Assembly: GCA_044228505.1 (NCBI GenBank)
Contig: JBGAUT010000008.1
Location: 138,977-202,976 of the forward strand
Direction: 5' to 3'
DNA: 64,000 nt
Origin: JAEUKA01 sp044228505
Lineage (GTDB): Bacteria; Myxococcota_A; Polyangia; Palsa-1104; JAEUJZ01
Shown here: positions 1-8,034 of the stretch, piece by piece
How the letters are laid out: every line of letters begins with the position of its first letter
Numbering within the stretch: the first letter of the stretch is position 1
Notes under the pieces: model-generated
Told to the model about the DNA's origin: nothing
Database searches by the model: none
Seen by the model: the letters and a program-made list of their open reading frames with translations, nothing else
Made by a program: the position numbers and the translations under genes

Positions 1-1
1 C

Positions 2-1561
2 GCTCAAGAGCACCTCGACCGGGCCAAAAACCTACTTTCTGGTCGCCGGTGGCCCGAGGCTGTGGCTGAATTGCAGGGACTGCCTCCTGACCTTGCACCG
101 ACGCTGCGGGACGAAGTGGATTACTGGCTCGGGACGACCTTTTATCGGATGCGTCGCAACTATGGCGGCGCGGCGCAGCTCCTTTTGACGGTGGCGAAGC
201 GCCTGAAAGGGGATCGCCAGGCGGACGCGATGTTCCACGGAGCACGAGCGTTGTCACGGGCCGATCGGGACGATGAAGCGATCGTGGGATACCGCGAGAT
301 GCTGTCGGTCCATCCCCACTCGAAATATTCTGCCGAAGCGAGCTTTCTCATCGGTTGGCTCGAATACAACCGCAGCAATCACCAGCAAGCGATCACCAGC
401 CTCGAAGACATGCTCCGTCGCTACAGTAGCAGCTCGTTCGCCGAGGAAGCCCGCTGGTACATTGGCTGGTCGCGCTATTTGTTGGGTGATTTCGCGGGTG
501 CACTGCCGTCGCTGGAAAGCATTGGCAAAAAGTCCGGTCTGCTCGGCAGCAAGGGTCTGTACTGGTCGGGCGTCGCGCAGCTCAAGCTCGGGAAATCGAA
601 CGAAGGTTTGGCGGTGCTCCGCAAGCTGGCCGAGCGAGAGCCACTGTCGTATTACGGCATGCTCAGTCGGGTCCGGCTCCGTGAAGCAGGACAGAAGACT
701 CCGCTGTTCATCGATCCGGCGAGACAGAGTCCGGATGGCCTGCCCGAATGGCAACAACCTGCCGACAAGCAAGTGCTCGCCGATGACAAGCTGCGCAGAT
801 CCGAAGAGCTACTGCTGTTTGGAATGAAGGCGGAAGCGGGTCAGGAGCTGCAGCGAGTCGAGTCTTCGCTGATTCAGAAATATGGAACCGGAAGAGCGCT
901 CCCGGTGCTATTCGCAATGTATCATCGCGCCGAGAGTTTCCGTCGCCCGCACCTGCTTGCAGAGGTGCATGGGAGTGCGGCGCTGCGCAAAGACCCGCAT
1001 GCAGTTCCCGATGCGCGTCATTTCTGGGATGCGATGTATCCGCTGGCATATCGACAGCTCATCGAAAAGTACGGCCCGAGCGGAGAGAATCCGCCGCGCT
1101 ACCTGTACTCGATCATGCAAAAGGAGTCAGCATACAACCCCTACGATGTTTCCTATGCGGATGCGATTGGGCTGTTGCAGATGATTCCTCCGACGAGTCG
1201 ACGGGTTGCTCCCCACATCTTGCGACCGTATACCGATGATGTCCTGTATGACCCCGATGGCAACATTCAGTTCGGAGCTTGGTACATCGGACGACTGCTG
1301 AAAAAGTTCAAGGGACAGATCGCTCTTGGCGGAGGTTCCTTCAACGCCGGCCCCAAAGCGATGACTCGTTGGCTGGGACGTCATGGCGATCGTCCTCTCG
1401 ATGAGTTCGTGGAGCTTTGTCCGTATACCCAGACTCGCGAGTACATGAAAAAGCTACTCGGGATCTACGCGCACTACGTGTATCTGTGGGACAAGGAGGA
1501 GTATCTGCCGAGTCTGAAGGTGGATAAGGAATTCCTGTCCACCGACGGTATCGACTACTGA
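2..1561 (+). CDS. slt: Soluble lytic murein transglycosylase (Slt70-like), 5' partial
   Basis: The left end is cut by the window edge. The frame is open from base 2 (reading A-Q-E-H-L-D-R), so the GTG at 62 is probably internal and the real start and any signal peptide lie upstream. Roughly the first 300 residues are TPR-like helical repeats, as in Slt70 enzymes. The last ~150 residues are an SLT domain with the catalytic Glu codon at 1124-1126 in Q-K-E-S, followed by the G-L-L-Q-M and N-A-G-P motifs. Members of this family cleave the MurNAc-GlcNAc bond of periplasmic peptidoglycan and leave 1,6-anhydro ends. The next gene starts 40 bp downstream on the same strand. The family call is firm; which Slt subtype it is remains open. 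Confidence 0.88.
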   Translation, partial: AQEHLDRAKNLLSGRRWPEAVAELQGLPPDLAPTLRDEVDYWLGTTFYRMRRNYGGAAQLLLTVAKRLKGDRQADAMFHGARALSRADRDDEAIVGYREMLSVHPHSKYSAEASFLIGWLEYNRSNHQQAITSLEDMLRRYSSSSFAEEARWYIGWSRYLLGDFAGALPSLESIGKKSGLLGSKGLYWSGVAQLKLGKSNEGLAVLRKLAEREPLSYYGMLSRVRLREAGQKTPLFIDPARQSPDGLPEWQQPADKQVLADDKLRRSEELLLFGMKAEAGQELQRVESSLIQKYGTGRALPVLFAMYHRAESFRRPHLLAEVHGSAALRKDPHAVPDARHFWDAMYPLAYRQLIEKYGPSGENPPRYLYSIMQKESAYNPYDVSYADAIGLLQMIPPTSRRVAPHILRPYTDDVLYDPDGNIQFGAWYIGRLLKKFKGQIALGGGSFNAGPKAMTRWLGRHGDRPLDEFVELCPYTQTREYMKKLLGIYAHYVYLWDKEEYLPSLKVDKEFLSTDGIDY

Positions 1562-1601
1562 TTCCTGCTCTTACTCCGACCAACAAAGGAGACGTTTCGC
1601 G

Positions 1602-2279
1602 ATGATTGAAACCGTGATGATTTCGACTCCCAACGGACCTTCGATGGCCTCACTTGCTCTCCCCAAGGGAGACGGTCCACACCCTGCGATCATCATTTGC
1701 CATGAGTGGTGGGGACTCAACGACGACATGAGGCGGCTCGCCGAGCGCTTTGCTGCCGAAGGATTCATTGCGCTGGCTCTCGATCTATACGAGGGCAAGT
1801 CGACGGCTGATCCTGGTGAAGCCATGCAACTCGTGATGCAGATGAAGACCGATCAGGCGCTGATCACGATGGAAAAAGCGGTGGCCTATTTGCAAGGGGA
1901 TGCGCGTTGCAACGGGTCGATCTCGATCACCGGATTTTGCCTCGGTGGTGCCATGGCGATCGCGGCTGTCTGTAACATCGCCGGAATCCGCTCGGCGGTT
2001 CCCTTTTACGGACTCCCAATGCCAAAGTATTTGAAGTTCGCCGGTCTCCGGGCTCCGATTCTAGGACACTTCGCCCAGGTCGACGCCCACGTCCCGGCCG
2101 AGAAAGTCCAAGCCGTCGTGGAGCAAGCTCGGGCAGCGGGTGTTTCCTTCGAGTGTCACTTCTACACCGGAGGCCACGGCTTCATGCGCAAGCCCGATCC
2201 GCAGAGTTATCACGAGGAGTCCGCACGTCTAGCGTGGGACCGCACGATCGCGTTCCTCAAGAACCACGCCGCCGCATAA
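1602..2279 (+). CDS. Dienelactone hydrolase family protein
   Basis: A 225-residue cytoplasmic alpha/beta hydrolase with no signal peptide. The catalytic triad of the family is visible: Cys113 in G-F-C-L-G-G, Asp161 in Q-V-D-A-H and His192 in G-G-H-G-F, matching the Cys/Asp/His arrangement of classical dienelactone hydrolase. Length is typical. AAGGAG at about 1586 lies a suitable distance before the ATG and supports this start. Members open lactone rings of chlorocatechol breakdown products, but most genomic homologues have unknown substrates, and nothing nearby suggests aromatic degradation. Treat it as a hydrolase of unknown substrate. Confidence 0.85.
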   Translation: MIETVMISTPNGPSMASLALPKGDGPHPAIIICHEWWGLNDDMRRLAERFAAEGFIALALDLYEGKSTADPGEAMQLVMQMKTDQALITMEKAVAYLQGDARCNGSISITGFCLGGAMAIAAVCNIAGIRSAVPFYGLPMPKYLKFAGLRAPILGHFAQVDAHVPAEKVQAVVEQARAAGVSFECHFYTGGHGFMRKPDPQSYHEESARLAWDRTIAFLKNHAAA

Positions 2280-2296
2280 CTCCCGCCTTCTGCCAT

Positions 2297-2338
2297 CAGT
2301 CTGATTTCATTTTCTAATCGGACTGCGTGGCGTTTTTT
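2297..2338 (+). terminator. Possible rho-independent terminator
   Basis: A 10-bp dyad (CAGTCTGATT at 2297-2306, AATCGGACTG at 2316-2325, one T-G pair) with a 9-nt loop lies just after the dienelactone-hydrolase gene. A run of six T follows at about 2333. The T run is 7 nt from the stem, farther than usual, and the element overlaps the 3' end of dnaE2 on the other strand, so the call is tentative. Confidence 0.4.
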
Positions 2339-5300
2339 CTACCGATCACTGCGAGTACCTGCTCCAGGTCGCGGATGTGCTCCGCCCGAAGCTGCACCGC
2401 GTCGTTTTTCTTTTCGATTACACCATCTATCACCAAATTGCGTGTTCCGTAAATCACCGGCCTCTGCTCGGCCAATAGTTGCGGGCTGACAATTACGTTG
2501 AGCAACCCACTTTCGTCTTCCAGCGTCAGGAACATAAATCCTTTGGCGGTCGGAGGACGCTGCCGAATGATGCAGATTCCGGCCACACGTACCTGACTCT
2601 TGTGGCTTCTTTGAGACAGTTCACCTAGCCGCACTACGCCATAGGACAAAAGCTCGCTTCGAACCAGTGCAAGGGGATGTGGACCGACGGTGACCCCGCT
2701 GCCATGAAGGTCGGCTTGCAGCTCTTCCATCTGTGACATTTCCCGCAAGGGTGAAGGATCTTGCTGTTCCGATTCCGTGATGGACAGTGAGCTACTCCGC
2801 TCCCACTTGCTGACTTGCCACATCGCTTCACGCCGACTCGCCTTGTTTTGCAGAGAGGACAGGGCCCCTAGCTCGGCAAGCTGAGCAATCTCTTCTTGAG
2901 ACAACGCCCGACAGCGGTTCATCAGATCCGCGATATCGCCAAACGGCCGTTCGCCTCGCGCCCCAAGGAGTGCTTCTGCCGATGAACGACGCAGCCCACT
3001 TACGTAACGCAGACCGAGCCGCAGCACCTTGGAAACCGGTGGTGTCCGGACTCCGAACGGTGCCGCATGCCACGGACTCCTATCAAACGGAATCACGTTA
3101 TCGACCGTGTCTGCCGTCCAGTACCCGACTTCACGATCAGCACTGTGCTCAATCGAGCATTGCCACTGTGAGGTGTTTACATCGATCGGACGGATGATCA
3201 CACCTTGCCGCTGGGCATCGCGAATCACCGTCGATGGATGATAGAAACCCATTGGCCAAGCATTCAGTAGCGCCGTGTAGAACACCCCCGGATGATGGAC
3301 TTTTAGGTATGCGCTGGCATAGGTCAGCCAGGCAAAGCTGATCGCGTGCGACTCTGGAAATCCGTACTGTGCAAAGGCGGTAATGGCTTGCTCGATCTGC
3401 TCTGCCGCCTCTTTGCCGATGCCGCGTTGCTCCATCCCGGTTCGCAGTTTTTCGACGAGAGATCGCATTTTTTTGGTGCCGTGCTTGCTGTCCATGGCGC
3501 GCCGAAGCTGATCGGCTAGTCCGCCACTAAAGCCAGCCGCAACCATCGCCATCCGCATCACCTGTTCTTGAAACAGAGGGATTCCCAACGTCCTCTGGAG
3601 GATTGGGATGAGCGAAGGATGAGGAAAGGAAACCGGCTCTTCATTTGCACAGCGCCGAAGGTACGGATGGACCATCTTACCGACGATCGGTCCGGGTCGA
3701 ATCAGCCCCACCTGCACCACCAAATCGTAGAATTTACTGGGCCGAGTCCGGGGCAGACAAGACATCTGAGCGCGGCTCTCAACCTGAAAAACTCCCACCG
3801 TATCAGCGCGGGAAATCATGGCGTAGACGGCTGGATCATCCTTGGGAAGAGCAGCCATATCAAATGGCTGTCCGTCGTGAAACGGAACCATCTTGGTGGC
3901 ATCTTCCAGCACGGCCATCATTCCCAAGCCGAGCAGATCAATCTTCACGATTCCCAAATCGGCGCAGTCGTCTTTGTCCCACTGAATGATCGCTCGTCCG
4001 GGCATCGAGGCTGGCTGGATCGGAACGATCTCGTCAAGCCGCCCCGCCGCGATGATCATGCCACCGGGATGTTGACCAATGTGGCGCGGGATGTCTTGGA
4101 TCTCGTCATAGAGTTTGATGAGCTGCTTGACGTTGGGTTCGCTGGGATCAAGCCCCGCGCTGCGCACGTGCTCGACAAATGGAGTCGGGGCCGCATCGGC
4201 GATTCCAGAACCGGTACTGCCAAACTCATCACCAAAACGACTCAGCTTTTTGGCAAGCTGGGAAATAGAGTCATCTGAAAAGCCTAATATTTTCCCCAGG
4301 TCACGCACCGCACTACGAGCGCGATACGTGGTGAACGTCGCGGTGAGTCCGCATCCTGCCGCGCCGTACTTCCGATAGATGTATTGGATCACTTCTTCCC
4401 GGCGGCTTCCCGACGGTAAATCGAGGTCAATGTCGGGCCACTCGCCGCGTTCTTCGGACAAGAATCGCTCGAACAGCAGGTCCATCTTTAGCGGATCGCA
4501 GGCGGTGATTCCCAGCGCGTAACAGACCGCAGAGTTGGCGGCGCTACCTCGACCCTGCACCAGGATTCCGCGACTTCGACAAAACTCGATGAGATCCCAC
4601 ACGATCAGAAAGTAGCCGGTGAGTCCTAGCTTGCAGATCAGACCCAGCTCGCGCTCGAGCTGATCGCGGGCACGCTGGTCGTACGGACGGAATCGGGTTC
4701 CGGCAGCGTCGAACACCACCGCACGAAGGAATTCCTCCTGCGTCTCGCCATGCGGAAGCGGATACTGCGGAAAGCGATAGCCGAGTGCATCCAAAGAAAA
4801 GCTACATCGACCGGCAATTTCGACGGTGTTACGAACCGCTTTCGGCAGATCGGTAAGCAGTTCAGCCATCTCATGTGCGGGCTTTAGGAAGCGCTCTCCG
4901 TTCGATAGGAGCCGTCGCCCCGCCGCCGCCAACTGCACCTTTTCGCGCACGCAGGTCAGCGCATCGAGTAGTAGGAGCTGATCTCGGCCGACCATGCGCA
5001 CGTCATTGGTCAGCACCAGCGGCAGATGCTTGTGCTCGGCCATCGCAGTCAGCGCAGCATTGCGACGATCCTCTCGTTCATCCAAGTGAAGCTGAAGCTC
5101 GACATACAGGTTCTGGGGACCAAAGATTCCGCTCAGCGTATCGAGCTTGCGCTCGGCCAAAGCCAGGTCTCCGTGATCGATGAGGCTGCCCACTTTGCCT
5201 TCGCCCCCACCGCTCAGCGCGATCAGGCCGGTGTGATGCGATTCCAAATCGAACAGCGTCAGGCCGCGACCGCCCCGTGCTGCACTGTGCTGCGTCGTCA

Positions 5301-5586
5301 TGAGCCGACACAGGTTGCGGTAGCCTTCGACGCTCTCGCACAGAAGACCGAGCGGCGCACCATCGACGATGACCTCTCCACCGAGGATCGGAGTCAGTCC
5401 TTCCTGACGTGCTGCTTTGTGGAAGCGCGGCAAGCCAGAGGCATTTCCAGAATCGATCAGTCCGACGGCACGATATCCCGCTGAGACGGCCGCTTTGGCG
5501 AGATCATCGGGGTCCACGGTGCTCTGCAGAAAGCTGAACCAGCTCTTGCAGCGCAGCTCGACGTAAGGGGACTCTTTGCTACTCAT
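2314..5586 (-). CDS. dnaE2: Error-prone DNA polymerase III alpha subunit DnaE2 (ImuC)
   Basis: About 1090 residues, the usual DnaE2 length. It is the translesion polymerase of the ImuA-ImuB-DnaE2 mutasome and lacks the C-terminal tail of replicative DnaE. The polymerase core keeps its acidic residues: P-D-I-D-L-D-L holds the first two Asp and V-K-I-D-L-L-G-L the third. An OB-fold region lies near the C-terminus (V-R-V-A-G-I and following). The N-terminal PHP domain looks worn: the H-x-H region reads E-L-R-C-K-S and the next motif L-I-D-S-G, so metal binding there is doubtful. It starts just after the imuB stop (5603), in the same operon. ATG at 5586 and GTG at 5589 are both possible starts. 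Confidence 0.93.
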   Translation of the reverse strand: MSSKESPYVELRCKSWFSFLQSTVDPDDLAKAAVSAGYRAVGLIDSGNASGLPRFHKAARQEGLTPILGGEVIVDGAPLGLLCESVEGYRNLCRLMTTQHSAARGGRGLTLFDLESHHTGLIALSGGGEGKVGSLIDHGDLALAERKLDTLSGIFGPQNLYVELQLHLDEREDRRNAALTAMAEHKHLPLVLTNDVRMVGRDQLLLLDALTCVREKVQLAAAGRRLLSNGERFLKPAHEMAELLTDLPKAVRNTVEIAGRCSFSLDALGYRFPQYPLPHGETQEEFLRAVVFDAAGTRFRPYDQRARDQLERELGLICKLGLTGYFLIVWDLIEFCRSRGILVQGRGSAANSAVCYALGITACDPLKMDLLFERFLSEERGEWPDIDLDLPSGSRREEVIQYIYRKYGAAGCGLTATFTTYRARSAVRDLGKILGFSDDSISQLAKKLSRFGDEFGSTGSGIADAAPTPFVEHVRSAGLDPSEPNVKQLIKLYDEIQDIPRHIGQHPGGMIIAAGRLDEIVPIQPASMPGRAIIQWDKDDCADLGIVKIDLLGLGMMAVLEDATKMVPFHDGQPFDMAALPKDDPAVYAMISRADTVGVFQVESRAQMSCLPRTRPSKFYDLVVQVGLIRPGPIVGKMVHPYLRRCANEEPVSFPHPSLIPILQRTLGIPLFQEQVMRMAMVAAGFSGGLADQLRRAMDSKHGTKKMRSLVEKLRTGMEQRGIGKEAAEQIEQAITAFAQYGFPESHAISFAWLTYASAYLKVHHPGVFYTALLNAWPMGFYHPSTVIRDAQRQGVIIRPIDVNTSQWQCSIEHSADREVGYWTADTVDNVIPFDRSPWHAAPFGVRTPPVSKVLRLGLRYVSGLRRSSAEALLGARGERPFGDIADLMNRCRALSQEEIAQLAELGALSSLQNKASRREAMWQVSKWERSSSLSITESEQQDPSPLREMSQMEELQADLHGSGVTVGPHPLALVRSELLSYGVVRLGELSQRSHKSQVRVAGICIIRQRPPTAKGFMFLTLEDESGLLNVIVSPQLLAEQRPVIYGTRNLVIDGVIEKKNDAVQLRAEHIRDLEQVLAVIGRKNATQSD

Positions 5587-5602
5587 CACTCACCCACCAT
5601 CG

Positions 5603-7090
5603 TTAGTCGTAGCGTGCGTCGAGGAACCAGTTGCCCTCGTCGCGATCGAAGAAAAGTCGCAGCGCCTCGCCCCCCGGTAGCTCGACATCGTAGTAGTCGC
5701 GCAGGCCTTCATTTCCGACGCTGCCACGAATGCGATAGGGACCACCGGCTCGCAGCACCGGCCCACTCAGCCCGTCACTGTGTAGATGTGTCAGTCGAGC
5801 GCCGTTCATCCGCACCGTGGCCGCTCGTGGTGGTCGCAGCATGTGAAGAGCCATTCGGTGCTGTGGGTCTGACACGACGGCCTCGTCTCGATCGCGGCTC
5901 GACGGCAGCTTGAGCGGCACCACCTCACACAGACCCGGAAGGTGCGAATCCATCGCCGATGCCTGACCGACGCGACCCTCTCCGCACAGTGCTTGCAGTC
6001 GACCGAGCAGCGTCATCAGTCGCTCGGGCAATAGCTGCTCGCCGTCGAACAAGCCAAGCTGCAGCGAACGCGGACGCTGCGCCACCGTCCGCACCGAGAG
6101 CCCACGCACCGCCATCTCCGGAGGATGGGCCGACAGCGACAACCGCAAAAGCTCGGTCAGCGTCGCCACTTCACGAGTCGGCGTCGCCACCTTGACCTCG
6201 ACACGCTGAACGCCCTGCGGCTTTTGCAAAAGCTCGACGGTAAAGTCGCCGCAAGCCAGGCTCATCGCCTTCAGCCTCGCCATCATCCGGTCGGCCAGTC
6301 CACGCAGCAAAAACAGCAGTGGCTCTAGGTTGTGCTCTGGTTCATCGAGATCGATCGATTCGCGGATCTCGACCGGCGGTGTCGTCGGTTGCAGCGGTGA
6401 GTCATCCTCCCCCGCCGCCAGTCGGTGCAGCCGCAGCCCATCCTTACCCAACCGCGCCGGCAGCTTGGTCCGAGGGAGCGCGATAAAGTCCCCAAGCGTC
6501 CGAAGTCCAAAGCGTGACAGCAAAAGTGACTGCGCAGCGGTCAAGGGCAGTACCGACAGCGGCAACGCTCGCAGATACAGTTTTTCTTCCCCGGGAGCGA
6601 CCACCGTCACATCTATGCGAGCCCGAGCAATCAGCTTCGCCGTCGCGGCATGGCTGGCAATCGCCACCCGTCCGTGCAACCGCACTGACTCGGATTGAAT
6701 CAGCAACGCCTTCCCGAGCATTGTTTCGTCGGGAAACAGCTTCGCCATATCGCCGACCCCGAGCAGTGCATAGCCATCGCCACACTCGACGCTCGGAGAA
6801 AACGCTGAAGCCACGTCGTACAGCGCATCTCGCGCCGCCTGCCGATTGGCTTCACTGAGCACCTGCACCTGTAGCTCACCACACACTGCCCGCGCTTGAG
6901 CCACCGTCTGCCCGACCCGCACGCCCATCTGCCGCACCGGTAGCGTTGCCCCTAGCACCACCGAGGTTGGCAACAGCCCATCGCTGACCACCAGCTTCTG
7001 CGACCGCAATTCGGGCCGTACCCGTAGCAGCGCTTGGAGTGTCCACGATGGAATCCACAGACAGGCAACTCGCTCGCAGGTCAGTGACAT
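5603..7090 (-). CDS. imuB: ImuB, catalytically inactive Y-family polymerase-like protein
   Basis: ImuB links the beta clamp and ImuA to DnaE2 in the damage-induced mutasome. The protein begins V-A-C-L-W-I-P-S-W, where active Y-family polymerases carry an acidic D-M-D-x-F-F motif, and the palm region around G-V-G-D-M-A-K-L lacks the S-x-D-E motif, as expected for a non-catalytic ImuB. The start at 7090 is chosen because imuA ends 11 bp upstream and AGAGG sits about 8 nt ahead; the frame is open for 83 more codons upstream, but that stretch overlaps imuA. GTG at 7093 is an alternative. Length is 495 residues. Transcribed from the imuA promoter, with dnaE2 next. Confidence 0.88.
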   Translation of the reverse strand: MSLTCERVACLWIPSWTLQALLRVRPELRSQKLVVSDGLLPTSVVLGATLPVRQMGVRVGQTVAQARAVCGELQVQVLSEANRQAARDALYDVASAFSPSVECGDGYALLGVGDMAKLFPDETMLGKALLIQSESVRLHGRVAIASHAATAKLIARARIDVTVVAPGEEKLYLRALPLSVLPLTAAQSLLLSRFGLRTLGDFIALPRTKLPARLGKDGLRLHRLAAGEDDSPLQPTTPPVEIRESIDLDEPEHNLEPLLFLLRGLADRMMARLKAMSLACGDFTVELLQKPQGVQRVEVKVATPTREVATLTELLRLSLSAHPPEMAVRGLSVRTVAQRPRSLQLGLFDGEQLLPERLMTLLGRLQALCGEGRVGQASAMDSHLPGLCEVVPLKLPSSRDRDEAVVSDPQHRMALHMLRPPRAATVRMNGARLTHLHSDGLSGPVLRAGGPYRIRGSVGNEGLRDYYDVELPGGEALRLFFDRDEGNWFLDARYD

Positions 7091-7101
7091 CACTTGGACC
7101 T

Positions 7102-7842
7102 CTATTTGCTCAAGCACCACGACTGAACATCGCCGGGTGCGCCCAGTCGGCTCCGCGTCACTTCGATACGGGCCTGCCTTTGCAAGATCTGCTGTCGTCC
7201 ACCCGGTGACTGCTTCCAGCGAACACCTTCGTCGTGAAGACCGAGCGTCGCGACGGCAAAGCTCTGCGCCAAGGGTCTGTCGCAACAGACCAGTACAGCC
7301 GCCTTGGCCCGCTGCGCTCGTTGGGTGAGTCGCGACCACAAGGCCGCCCGTACGGCTTGCTGCGGATCTTTGGTTTCGACTAGGTAAAGCACGACCAGAG
7401 AAATGCCTCCGGCCCCCAGCACCATATCTGCTGCCCGCAAGGCTTCATTACCATTTTTTACCCTTGCCCACAGCATTCGCCGCAGATCTACACCTTGCTC
7501 GGCAGCACCGCAGGGATCGAGGGCATCGGCACCATCAATGAGCGCCGTCAGCTCTCGTCTCTGGGTCGCTTGAGCCAACACCGCCAGCGCCAGCGCCAGC
7601 CGTCCGACTCTGCCCACTGCCTCGACAATTTGACCGCGTGGCAGCCCGCCGGCCAGGGCTTGATCGATCACCGAAACACCCGTGGGTAGCGGTGGTTCCG
7701 TGGTTTCGTGCAGCTCGTTGCGACAGGCCTTCCGAAGCTGCGCGATCGCCACTTGGCGCTGTAGCGCGACGTCGGGGTCCATCGACAAGCTGCGGATGAG
7801 GGCCGGTTCTGGCGATTCGATCCGCGCCGAACTGCTAAACAT
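7102..7842 (-). CDS. imuA: ImuA, RecA-like mutasome accessory protein
   Basis: First gene of the imuA-imuB-dnaE2 operon. It shows the RecA/ImuA pattern: a P-T-G-V-x-x-I-D-x-A-L-A-G-G-L-P-R-G opening, a core of hydrophobic strands and a D-L-R-R-M-L-W segment. The phosphate loop is degenerate: the usual G-x-x-x-x-G-K-T region reads G-R-V-G-R-L, with Arg in place of the invariant Lys, so ATP hydrolysis is doubtful. Two starts are possible: ATG 7842 (246 aa), which lies inside the LexA-like box, or ATG 7782 (226 aa), which leaves a leader of about 55 nt. Neither has a clear ribosome site. I show the longer form, but the shorter one fits the promoter better. Confidence 0.8.
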   Translation of the reverse strand: MFSSSARIESPEPALIRSLSMDPDVALQRQVAIAQLRKACRNELHETTEPPLPTGVSVIDQALAGGLPRGQIVEAVGRVGRLALALAVLAQATQRRELTALIDGADALDPCGAAEQGVDLRRMLWARVKNGNEALRAADMVLGAGGISLVVLYLVETKDPQQAVRAALWSRLTQRAQRAKAAVLVCCDRPLAQSFAVATLGLHDEGVRWKQSPGGRQQILQRQARIEVTRSRLGAPGDVQSWCLSK

Positions 7843-7851
7843 GCGTTCAGG
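7835..7851 (-). promoter_or_regulatory. LexA box of Myxococcus type
   Basis: The plus strand reads CTAAACATGCGTTCAGG, which fits all 17 positions of the M. xanthus LexA consensus as I recall it (CTRHAMRYBYGTTCAGS). It covers the -10 downstream edge and start region of imuA. A second GTTCAGG lies 22 bp away at 7867-7873, beside the -35. This predicts SOS repression of the mutasome operon by LexA. Confidence 0.7.
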
Positions 7852-7877
7852 CTATGAGGATCAGATGTTCAGGTCAA
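7849..7877 (-). promoter_or_regulatory. Candidate imuA promoter
   Basis: On the minus strand TTGACC (7877-7872), 17 nt, then TAGCCT (7854-7849) give a sigma70-like -35/-10 pair directly overlapped by the two CTGAAC half sites. Transcription would begin near 7842. Upstream, TTTGGG/CCCAAA (7882-7887 and 7897-7902) form a further small dyad. Confidence 0.45.
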
Positions 7878-8034
7878 CAAGTTTGGGAAGATTTTACCCA
7901 AATATGGTTTTTAGAGGAAAAACGACTCGAAAAAATTCGCTCCAGTAGTAGCAGTTGCGCTCGGCACTGCCGAAAATTCGAGGCAGCGCACGCTCTTCGT
8001 GAGCGGTCGCACCAATCAAATGGGGGACTCATCC

